Source: Fidelibacterota bacterium
Lineage (GTDB): Bacteria; Fidelibacterota; UBA2242
Assembly (NCBI GenBank): GCA_016936335.1
Contig: JAFGXZ010000267.1
Coordinates: 1-21,610 of the forward strand
Length of the DNA stretch: 21,610 bases
Direction: 5' to 3'
Part shown: positions 14,133 through 20,976 of the stretch, in pieces
Position numbering within the stretch: position 1 is the stretch's first letter
Layout: the number at the start of each line of letters is the position of its first letter
Made by a program: the position numbers and the translations under genes
The notes under the pieces: model-generated
Seen by the model: the letters and a program-made list of their open reading frames with translations, nothing else
Database searches by the model: none
What the model was told of the DNA's origin: nothing

Positions 14133-15380
14133 TTATTCCAGGGAATGAACCACCAACCCGCTGCGCAGTTTGGGCTCAAACCAGGTGGTTTTCGGCGGCA
14201 TGATCTGACCGGCATCGGCAATGGCCATTAGTTGTTCGATTGAAACCGGGAAAAGTGCAAAAGCCACAGCCATTTCACCGGAATCGACCCGTTTTTCCAG
14301 TTCGCCGAGCCCGCGAATTCCACCAATGAAATCAACCCGCTCGTCTTTACGTAAATCACCAATTCCCAGAATTGGCTTAAGAATGTTTTTTGTCAATATT
14401 GAAACATCGAGACTGTCAACCGGGTCAGTCTGATTGAAAATACCCGGTTTGGCGTTTAAAACATACCACTGATGACTGAGGTACATTCCAAAACTATTGA
14501 CCTCTTTTGGTTTTGCGGAATCTTTGCAACAGACCGGTGTGACTGTGAATTTTTCCGATATCTTTTGGAAAAACGCATCTTTACTCAGTCCGTTCAAGTC
14601 AGTCACTACCCGGTTATAATCGATGATATTTAATTGATTATGGGGAAAAAGCACTGCCAGAAACCAGTTATATTCTTCATTGCCAGAGTGGTTTGAATTT
14701 TCCTTGCGGCGCATGTCGCCAACCATAGCTGCGGATTTTGATCGGTGATGTCCGTCGGCAACATAGCTGGCGGGAATCTGATCAAACTGAGTGATGATTG
14801 ACTGGATTGTTTCATTAGTATTGATTATCCAAACCGTATGGCGGATTCCATCGTCGGCGGTGAAATCATATTCCGGTTGTCCCGTTATAACTGTAGCAAC
14901 AATTTCATCAATAGAGGTATTCGCAAGGTAGGTCAGAAACACCGGACCGGTATTGGCATTGGTGTATTTAACATGATTGATGCGATCTTTTTCTTTGAGT
15001 TCCCGGGTCAGTTCGTGAATCTTGATTTTCCCGTTCAGATAATCATCTACCGAAGCATCTACAACAAGACCATATTGCTCATGATCGCCCATGATTTGGC
15101 GATACACATAAAGACAATCGTTATTGTCTTGAATCAGCCAGCCTTTTTCCTGCATTTTCTGTAGATTTTCGGCGGCTTTGAGGTAAACCTTTTCATCATA
15201 ATGATTGATATCTTCGGGAAGATCAATTTCCGATTTGACCACATGCAGAAAGGAATAGGGATTTCCGTCAGCCTCGATCCTGGCTTCTTCGGAATTTAGC
15301 ACATCATATGGCCGAGAGGCTATTTTGGCGACCAGTTCGGGTTTTGGACGAATTCCCTTTAGTCCCTTGATTTTTACCAT
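14133..15380 (-). CDS. DUF1015 family protein linked to serine biosynthesis
   Basis: This 415-aa protein matches the DUF1015 family, whose members are about 400-450 aa. Recognisable features are the N-terminal IRPKPELVAKIASRPYDVLN, the HELT motif near 122-125, ANTGPVFLTY near 142-151 and the family signature VADGHHRSKSA, with Asp209-Gly-His-His-Arg213. The GHHR-like motif recalls the phosphate-binding motif of the ParB/sulfiredoxin fold, which also includes the archaeal free-serine kinase SerK; a nucleotide-binding role is thus conceivable. The molecular function is not established to my knowledge. It follows SerA by 19 nt with a GGAG RBS and ends the operon before the strong terminator. Placement with SerA and a serine-type aminotransferase, and the absence of SerB, suggest a role in serine or phosphoserine metabolism. 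Confidence 0.85.
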   Translation of the reverse strand: MVKIKGLKGIRPKPELVAKIASRPYDVLNSEEARIEADGNPYSFLHVVKSEIDLPEDINHYDEKVYLKAAENLQKMQEKGWLIQDNNDCLYVYRQIMGDHEQYGLVVDASVDDYLNGKIKIHELTRELKEKDRINHVKYTNANTGPVFLTYLANTSIDEIVATVITGQPEYDFTADDGIRHTVWIINTNETIQSIITQFDQIPASYVADGHHRSKSAAMVGDMRRKENSNHSGNEEYNWFLAVLFPHNQLNIIDYNRVVTDLNGLSKDAFFQKISEKFTVTPVCCKDSAKPKEVNSFGMYLSHQWYVLNAKPGIFNQTDPVDSLDVSILTKNILKPILGIGDLRKDERVDFIGGIRGLGELEKRVDSGEMAVAFALFPVSIEQLMAIADAGQIMPPKTTWFEPKLRSGLVVHSLE

Positions 15381-15399
15381 TCACTCACTCCACATTGGT

Positions 15400-16293
15400 T
15401 TACTTTTTAAATAATGCGACAATTTTCTCAGCGATTTCGATACCGATCCGGTCCTGGGCCTCCTTTGTACTGGCACCAATATGCGGTGTGACAGATACTT
15501 TCGGATGATTGATCAGCTGAGGATTGGGAGTCGGTTCATTTAAAAAAGCGTCGATTCCGGCGCCTGCGATTTTTCCCGATGTCAATGCTTCTATAAGATC
15601 GTCTTCATTAACAACACCTCCGCGGGAGGTATTGATAATAAATGCGGTTGGTTTCATCAACTCAAACTCCGCCCTGGTGATAAAATTCTGAGCCTTTTTC
15701 GGTACATGCAGCGTAATGAAATCCGATTCCTTCAGTAATTCTTCTTTTGTCACGGTTCTTACATCCAGATCGGTCTTAATATCGATCATATCGAAGGCGA
15801 TGACGTTCATACCGAATGCCAGGGCCATTTTTGCGGTAATCTGGCCGATTTTTCCAAAGCCGACAATGCCCAACGTTTTACCCGCCAGTTCATAGCCTTT
15901 GTAGGCCTTTTTATTCCACTCGCCATTGCGCATCGTAATATTAGCCTGTGGAATAAAACGGGCCAAGGCAAACATGTGTGCGAAAACCAGTTCGGATACT
16001 GAAGCGGAATTGGCGCCGGGGGTATTTAATACCGGAATTCCTTTGGATTTGGCGTATTCGTGATCGATGTTGTCAATACCGGTCCCACCGCGGGCGATGA
16101 ATTTCAGATTTTTGCCGGCATCAATGACATCTTTCGGAACATTGGTAGCCGAACGAACCAGCATTCCATCATATTCAGGAATGACTTTTACCAGATCTTC
16201 ATGATTGTAATACTGGATGTCAAAATCGATCTGATTGTCTTTTAAAATTGTTTTTCCAAATGAGCTGATTCCGTCAGTGATTAATATCTTCAT
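15400..16293 (-). CDS. serA: D-3-phosphoglycerate dehydrogenase, short form without ACT domain
   Basis: This 297-aa D-isomer-specific 2-hydroxyacid dehydrogenase would oxidise 3-phosphoglycerate to 3-phosphohydroxypyruvate with NAD+ in the cytoplasm, the first step of serine synthesis. The NAD-binding Rossmann motif is GFGKIG (145-150). The catalytic triad is visible as Arg224 in NTSRGG, Glu253 in LNEPTP and His271 in TPHIGAST. The substrate domain has RSATN and ARGGTGIDNID. It lacks the C-terminal ACT or ASB regulatory domains of E. coli-type SerA, so serine feedback through ACT is unlikely. A strong RBS (AGGAGGAG) precedes the ATG. The aminotransferase upstream in the operon supports the serA call; glycerate or other hydroxyacid dehydrogenase is the alternative. 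Confidence 0.88.
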   Translation of the reverse strand: MKILITDGISSFGKTILKDNQIDFDIQYYNHEDLVKVIPEYDGMLVRSATNVPKDVIDAGKNLKFIARGGTGIDNIDHEYAKSKGIPVLNTPGANSASVSELVFAHMFALARFIPQANITMRNGEWNKKAYKGYELAGKTLGIVGFGKIGQITAKMALAFGMNVIAFDMIDIKTDLDVRTVTKEELLKESDFITLHVPKKAQNFITRAEFELMKPTAFIINTSRGGVVNEDDLIEALTSGKIAGAGIDAFLNEPTPNPQLINHPKVSVTPHIGASTKEAQDRIGIEIAEKIVALFKK

Positions 16294-16354
16294 GATGTTG
16301 CTCCTCCTAAAATACCCATAGTGACAGGATCACTGTTTCTACGGATGTTTAATG

Positions 16355-17422
16355 TCAGATTTCCGTTTCCAACAAAGCCAGCAGTTCTTGCAGCTCTGCC
16401 ATGGTGCGATCAGCCATATGGGCAATCCGAAATGTTTTTTCCTTCAGATCACCATAGCCATTGGAAATCATATAACCTTTTTCACCGATCCGTTTGTTTA
16501 AATCAGCAACAGAGATACCTTTGGTGTTTTTAATCGTAGTCAGTGTGTTGGATTCATAGCCTTTGGCTGCAAACTGTTCGAAGTATTTATTCGCCCAGGC
16601 GCGGGTTACTTTGGCCATTTCCAGGTGACGTGCAAATCGATTTTCCAGACCTTCGACATTCAGGATATAATCCAGTTGTTTGTCAAGAGCATAGTAATGT
16701 GACAATGACGGTGTCGACGGATACTGATAGGGCTTCTTGACCATATAGTCATAAATGTCAATGAGATCAAGATACAATCCACGAAATTCCACTTTGCGGC
16801 CCTGTTCAATGGCCTTCGGACTGATAGTACAGACAGAAAGTCCCGGGGGCAACCCCAGGGCCTTTTGGGTGCTCGTAATACACACATCGATGCCAAGTCT
16901 ATCTACGTCAATTTTTACGCCTGCAGCCGACGAAACTGCATCCACAAGCCAAAGAACATCGGAATACTTTTTCTTAATTTCGGCGATCTCTTCAACGGGA
17001 TTCATGACACCGGTCGATGTTTCATTATGAGTAATTGTGAATACGTCGTATTTGCCGGTAGACAGGTACTCATCCACCGTTTCTGGAAGTGTCGGTTGAC
17101 CCCATTCTGCTTCCACTTTATCAACGGGGACATTATTGGCTTTGGCCATTTTTGCCCATCGGTTTCCAAAGGCGCCAACAGAAAAAACGACTGCACGTTT
17201 GCTTGTCAGCGAACGGACAGAGCCTTCCATTAGTCCGGAACCAGAACTGGTCGATAAAAGGATTGGGTTTTCGGTGAAAAACACTTTCTGCAGTTTTTTA
17301 CAGACACTTTCACCAAGTGCAGAGGCATCCTTGGTGCGATGCCCAATCATAGGTGTGCCCATGGCTTCAAGAATTTCCGGTCGCACATCTACCGGGCCGG
17401 GAATAAATAATTTTTTATGCAT
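16355..17422 (-). CDS. Class V aminotransferase, probable phosphoserine aminotransferase of the AGAT/SPT type
   Basis: This 355-aa fold-type I PLP enzyme belongs to the alanine-glyoxylate / serine-pyruvate aminotransferase group. It begins with FIPGPVDVRPEILEAMG, contains the GHRTKD motif and the STSSGSGLMEGSVR PLP-phosphate region, and has Asp161 in LVDAVSS and Schiff-base Lys187 in STQKALGLPPG. Enzymes of this group substitute for classical SerC in several lineages, and the adjacent serA supports conversion of 3-phosphohydroxypyruvate to phosphoserine with glutamate. Glycine-forming serine or alanine-glyoxylate activity is the alternative. It is the first gene of the minus-strand unit, preceded by a GGAGGAG RBS (17424-17432 region). 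A 61-nt gap follows before serA, containing a small AGTGA...TCACT inverted repeat. Confidence 0.87.
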   Translation of the reverse strand: MHKKLFIPGPVDVRPEILEAMGTPMIGHRTKDASALGESVCKKLQKVFFTENPILLSTSSGSGLMEGSVRSLTSKRAVVFSVGAFGNRWAKMAKANNVPVDKVEAEWGQPTLPETVDEYLSTGKYDVFTITHNETSTGVMNPVEEIAEIKKKYSDVLWLVDAVSSAAGVKIDVDRLGIDVCITSTQKALGLPPGLSVCTISPKAIEQGRKVEFRGLYLDLIDIYDYMVKKPYQYPSTPSLSHYYALDKQLDYILNVEGLENRFARHLEMAKVTRAWANKYFEQFAAKGYESNTLTTIKNTKGISVADLNKRIGEKGYMISNGYGDLKEKTFRIAHMADRTMAELQELLALLETEI

Positions 17423-17943
17423 AACTCCTCCTACGGGTTTTTTGTTGGATTAAGACCATCAAGGTACACTGTCTGCAATTTCTCTACCAATTTTTAAATT
17501 TCTTAATATTTTTAAGGATACGATCATAATTTTTGTACAGCACTTTAAGAATTTAAATAATTCCGCAGGAGAAGAAAAATAGTTTATGTGATTTCAGTGG
17601 AATTCAAATTTTCGTCGAGTTTTGCTTATATGAGGGGCGTGAATTCAATTACCCTCAGGTTCTTATTTCCAGAAAATATGATAAACCGGATTTTCAGAAT
17701 TAGGAATGGGATTTTAGGGAACTGAATTATTGACAATGAAGGATCTTTCTCAAAAGTAAAAAATATTTTTTGCCGATTTTTGATTAAAAAAAAATTGAAA
17801 AGTAGTGTCCCTCGTCGGTTGAACCGGAGTGCATTTTCAGGTGGCATGGGTTTTGACGTTCCAAATCCGGAATGATAATCACCGCATTGGTAAAACAGTC
17901 AGTGAAACATTCAAACTCACAATCAAGACTGGAAAGGAATATC
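17423..17943. other. 521-nt divergent intergenic region between serine and branched-chain units
   Basis: This AT-rich spacer separates two divergent operons and must hold promoters for both. On the plus side a plausible sigma70-like pair is noted separately (17853-17879). A palindrome CGGTTgAACCG occurs at 17816-17826. A perfect -35 hexamer TTGACA at 17730-17735 has no good -10 at normal spacing. I recognise no T-box, riboswitch or small RNA, and short ORFs here have no RBS or family signal. Confidence 0.55.
17853..17879 (+). promoter_or_regulatory. Possible sigma70-like promoter for the branched-chain amino acid operon
   Basis: TTGACG (17853-17858) and GATAAT (17874-17879) each match five of six consensus bases, but the spacer is 15 bp, shorter than the preferred 17. 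Transcription would begin near 17886, giving a leader of about 58 nt before the ATG at 17944. The position is right, but the lineage's promoter rules are unknown. Confidence 0.35.
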
Positions 17944-18972
17944 ATGGATCCGAAGACAATTGAGTGGAGCAAGCTGGATTTCAGTTACAAGTACGTTCCC
18001 TACCGGTTTCACAGTTACTGGAAGGATGGTGCCTGGGATAACGGAAAACTGACGACTGAAAATAAATTGTTAATTGACGAAGGTGCCGTTTGCCTGCATT
18101 ATGGTCAGGAAATATTCGAAGGTATGAAAGCTCAGCGTTCCAAAGATGGTCGCATCCTTCTTTTTCGTCCTTATGAAAATGCCCGTCGGTTTAACGAATC
18201 AGCCCGGCGCATATTGATGCCGGAAATCCCGGAAGAACGGTTTATAGCGGCAATTAAACAAACTCTACTGGCCAATGAAGAATATATTCCGCCCTACGGA
18301 ACCGGTGCATCGATGTATATTCGCCCGTTCATGTTGGGGGTGGGTGAAAATCTGGGCGTTCGTGCTGCAACGGAATACCAGTTTATTGTATTCGTAACGC
18401 CGGTCGGACCCTATTTTAAAGAAGGTTTTAAGCCCATCAGCCTGAAAGTAGAAAGCTATTATGATCGTGCGGCCGCCCATGGTATCGGTCAGGCTAAAGC
18501 GGGCGGCAATTATTCCGCATCACTTTTACCTCTGAAAAATGCCCGGGACGAAGGGTTTAATGAAGTTGTATATCTCGATTCCATTCATCACAGATATTTT
18601 GAAGAAACCGGTGCTTCCAATGTGTTTTTCGTGCTGAAGGACAATGTCATCATTACGCCAAAATCAGACTCTATTTTAAACAGTATTGTACGGCGATCCG
18701 TGATGGATGTGGCCCATGAGGATTTTGGGTATACTGTTGAAGAACGGCCGGTGAGCGTCGACGAAATTGAAACATTTCTGGAAGCCGGTGCCTGTGGAAC
18801 AGCGGCGGTGATTACACCAATCGGTTGCCTGGGTTATGAAGGAAAGCGCTATCAGTTTTACGCGAATGGCAAAGAGCCGGGTCCGATTACAACACAATTG
18901 TACAACTTTTTGACAGCATTACAGGTGGGCGATATTGAAGATACCCGTGGCTGGATAAAAACCGTTCGCTGA
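17944..18972 (+). CDS. ilvE: Branched-chain amino acid aminotransferase
   Basis: This 342-aa fold-type IV PLP enzyme transfers the amino group between Leu, Ile or Val and 2-oxoglutarate. Its length and the N-terminal SKLDFSYKYVPYRF segment fit the longer, eukaryote-like BCAT group rather than the 309-aa E. coli form. Motifs are LHYGQEIFEGMKA, RPYENARRFN, YIRPFMLG and Schiff-base Lys186 in QAKAGGNYSASL, then EETGASNVFFV and GTAAVITPIG. The open frame extends upstream to 17872. The ATG at 17944 is chosen for its GGAAAGG RBS (17931-17937) and family N-terminus. It heads a plus-strand unit with the ferredoxin and VorB genes, so its 2-oxoacid products would feed the VOR complex, or the reverse. 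Confidence 0.92.
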   Translation: MDPKTIEWSKLDFSYKYVPYRFHSYWKDGAWDNGKLTTENKLLIDEGAVCLHYGQEIFEGMKAQRSKDGRILLFRPYENARRFNESARRILMPEIPEERFIAAIKQTLLANEEYIPPYGTGASMYIRPFMLGVGENLGVRAATEYQFIVFVTPVGPYFKEGFKPISLKVESYYDRAAAHGIGQAKAGGNYSASLLPLKNARDEGFNEVVYLDSIHHRYFEETGASNVFFVLKDNVIITPKSDSILNSIVRRSVMDVAHEDFGYTVEERPVSVDEIETFLEAGACGTAAVITPIGCLGYEGKRYQFYANGKEPGPITTQLYNFLTALQVGDIEDTRGWIKTVR

Positions 18973-18996
18973 TTCACGCTGAAAAAGGAAAAAATC

Positions 18997-19353
18997 ATGG
19001 TAACAGATAAATTTAAATGGGATGATCTGGATAAAGACGGAATGACCTATCTGATGGAAAACCGGAAAGAGGTGTTTAAAAGTTATCAGAAAATGGTCGG
19101 TAATCTGGGAACCCATCTTGATGAAAAAACCCGGCAACTGGTGATGCTGGCAATTCAGGTTAACAGCCCGTCGCCGGATGCGATTAAAATCATCATTCCC
19201 AAGGCCATCCGGGCCGGCGCTACCCGGGATGAAATCATCGATACATTAATTCTGACGACCCCAGTGGTCGGATTGTCGACTGTAATGAAAATGCTGCCAT
19301 TTGTGCTTAAAGAGTTGGAGTCTTTTGAAGCGGCTTACGGCGAAGTTCGCTGA
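18997..19353 (+). CDS. Carboxymuconolactone decarboxylase/AhpD-like protein lacking cysteines
   Basis: This small 118-aa helical protein fits the CMD/AhpD-like family: DEKTRQLVMLAIQV (about 42-55), then AIRAGATRDEIIDTLILT (about 70-87), the usual frame of the domain. Redox-active members carry a CxxC and a nearby His between these two blocks. Here that region reads NSPSPDAIKIIIPK, and the whole protein has no cysteine, so an AhpD-type thiol peroxidase activity is not possible. A decarboxylase-like, structural or ligand-binding role is open. It lies 24 nt after ilvE with an AAAAGGA RBS and 42 nt before the class I aminotransferase gene, so it belongs to the branched-chain unit. Function is unknown. 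Confidence 0.82.
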   Translation: MVTDKFKWDDLDKDGMTYLMENRKEVFKSYQKMVGNLGTHLDEKTRQLVMLAIQVNSPSPDAIKIIIPKAIRAGATRDEIIDTLILTTPVVGLSTVMKMLPFVLKELESFEAAYGEVR

Positions 19354-19370
19354 TTCTCAGTTGTGAGAAT
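19353..19370 (+). repeat. Perfect 7-bp hairpin right after the AhpD-like stop codon
   Basis: ATTCTCA (19353-19359), loop GTTG, TGAGAAT (19364-19370) begins on the last base of the stop codon. No T-tract follows, so it is not a standard terminator. It may protect or separate messages within the operon, or be chance. Confidence 0.35.
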
Positions 19371-19394
19371 ATATTATTGACAAGCAAGGGAAAT

Positions 19395-20579
19395 ATGCCA
19401 ATCTCAAAAAAGATCGCTGACAGTATTACCAGATCTTCCTGGATTCGCAGGATGTTCGAAACGGGAATTGTCCTTAAAAAAGAGCACGGCAGTGCAAATG
19501 TATATGATTTTTCCCTGGGAAATCCTGATTTACCATCGCCACAGGAATTTGATCGGGTACTGGCAAAAGAATCTCAGAAATGTGGTGATTTTGTTCATGG
19601 GTATATGCCCAACGCCGGATACCCGGATACCCGGCGCTCCATTGCTAATCTGCTTAGTCAGGAGAGCGGTCTGCCTTTTACTGAGAATCATGTGATCATG
19701 GCCTGTGGCGCTGCCGGAGCAATTAATGTGTTTCTCAAATCGGTTCTCGATCCCGGTGACGAGGTTGTTGTCATTGCCCCATTTTTTGCTGAATATAATT
19801 TCTATATTGATAATCATCAGGGTGCTCGGATTATTTCGGAATCAACCGATGAACTATTGCCGAATCTTGATGATCTTGATCAAAAGATATCAGCACGTAC
19901 CAAAGTTGTCATCATTAACACGCCAAACAATCCGACTGGACGAGTGTATTCGGAAAAAATGCTGAAGGGGCTGGGTGATCTCCTGCAGCGAAAGGGCCGT
20001 GAATTAGGACATCCGATTTATCTCTTGGCAGACGAGCCTTACAAGAAAATCATTTTTAATGATTTTACCTATCATTCACCACTCCGCTATTATCGCAATA
20101 CGATTCTGGCGACATCCTTTTCAAAAGATCTTTCGATAGCCGGTGAGCGGATCGGTTATCTTGCGGTCAGTCCATTGATCGATGATGCGGATACAATTGT
20201 TAACGCAGCGACGTTCTGCACCCGGATTTTGGGCTACATCAATGCACCGGCATTAATGCAGAGGGTCGTGAAATCTGTACTGGATACAGAAGTGGATGTC
20301 GCCGTTTATGAGAAACGACGGAATCTCATGTGTAACGGTTTGACCGAAATTGGTTATGACCTGGTAAAACCGGAAGGGACCTTTTACGTATTTCCCCGAT
20401 CACCGATTCCTGATGATGTGGCATTTGTTAAGGCATTGCAGGAACGCTTGATTCTGACCACCCCCGGAAGCGGTTTTCAGCGACCGGGTCATTTTCGAAT
20501 CGCCCTGTGTGTTCCGGAAGAGACTATTGTAAGATCGCTGGATGGTTTCAGGCAAAGCTTCCAGCAATTTAGACATTGA
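19395..20579 (+). CDS. Class I/II PLP-dependent aminotransferase
   Basis: This 394-aa fold-type I aminotransferase is of the aspartate-aminotransferase superfamily. It contains the FSLGNPDLPSP N-terminal motif, GYMPNAGYPDTR, NTPNNPTG (about 175-182), Asp213 in LADEPYKK, Schiff-base Lys244 in TSFSKDLSIAGERIGY, and a C-terminal Arg in FRIALCVPEE that would bind the substrate carboxylate. The frame opens with a TTG at 19377. The ATG at 19395 is preferred, with AAGGG at 19386-19390, though the spacing to the ATG is short (4 nt). The amino donor is undetermined; aspartate, alanine or aromatic and branched amino acids are all possible. In this operon it may supply further 2-oxoacids to the ferredoxin oxidoreductase. 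Confidence 0.9.
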   Translation: MPISKKIADSITRSSWIRRMFETGIVLKKEHGSANVYDFSLGNPDLPSPQEFDRVLAKESQKCGDFVHGYMPNAGYPDTRRSIANLLSQESGLPFTENHVIMACGAAGAINVFLKSVLDPGDEVVVIAPFFAEYNFYIDNHQGARIISESTDELLPNLDDLDQKISARTKVVIINTPNNPTGRVYSEKMLKGLGDLLQRKGRELGHPIYLLADEPYKKIIFNDFTYHSPLRYYRNTILATSFSKDLSIAGERIGYLAVSPLIDDADTIVNAATFCTRILGYINAPALMQRVVKSVLDTEVDVAVYEKRRNLMCNGLTEIGYDLVKPEGTFYVFPRSPIPDDVAFVKALQERLILTTPGSGFQRPGHFRIALCVPEETIVRSLDGFRQSFQQFRH

Positions 20580-20608
20580 TGAATAATCATAAATAACTGG
20601 AGTGAATT

Positions 20609-20959
20609 ATGGCAATATCAAAAAGCAGAGGACATGTGGTGATCAATACCGAGGAGTGTAAGGGGTGCGAGCTCTGTATTGAAGCCTGTCCGTCCGACGT
20701 ATTGTTCTTGTCCGATAAGTTTAACACCCATGGGTATCACCCCTCCGCCTATAAAGGTGATGCCTGTACCGGTTGCGGTATCTGTTTCTATACCTGTCCG
20801 GAACCAGGTGCCATCACGGTGTTCAAACGCTGGGATTTAATGACGGAAACCGCAGCCTGTTCACATTGCGGTGGTGATTATAAAGTATTTCACACGGACG
20901 AAAAACCGGATGTGCTGATCTGTACCAATTGTCTGAAACCAATAAAAGATTCCCAGTAA
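20609..20959 (+). CDS. vorD: 2-oxoacid:ferredoxin oxidoreductase ferredoxin (delta-like) subunit with extra CxxC...CxxC tail
   Basis: This 116-aa protein carries two 4Fe-4S motifs: Cys17-Cys20-Cys23-Cys27-Pro and Cys53-Cys56-Cys59-Cys63-Pro (CPEPGAI). It matches the ferredoxin subunit of VOR/KOR-type 2-oxoacid:ferredoxin oxidoreductases. Such subunits are usually about 70-100 aa. Here about 35 further residues carry Cys84-x2-Cys87 and Cys105-x2-Cys108, the spacing of a rubredoxin-like or zinc-ribbon site. The vorB gene follows after 17 nt, which fits the common order ferredoxin, VorB, VorA, VorC. It would pass electrons from the TPP subunit to soluble ferredoxin in the cytoplasm. Start is at an ATG with GGAG upstream. 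The tail's role is unknown. Confidence 0.88.
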   Translation: MAISKSRGHVVINTEECKGCELCIEACPSDVLFLSDKFNTHGYHPSAYKGDACTGCGICFYTCPEPGAITVFKRWDLMTETAACSHCGGDYKVFHTDEKPDVLICTNCLKPIKDSQ

Positions 20960-20976
20960 AGAGAGTGAGGTTTTAT

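Noticed and set aside
17626..17847. 73-aa minus-strand ORF in the divergent intergenic region
   Set aside because: Low-complexity Phe/Ile/Lys-rich translation of AT-rich DNA, with no RBS and no family signal.
17872..17943. Longer N-terminus for IlvE from 17872
   Set aside because: No RBS and an extension unlike the family; it also overlaps the promoter candidate. ATG 17944 has GGAAAGG.
17423..17943. T-box or amino-acid riboswitch upstream of ilvE or the serine genes
   Set aside because: No conserved T-box core, specifier stem or attenuator-terminator pair was found on either strand.
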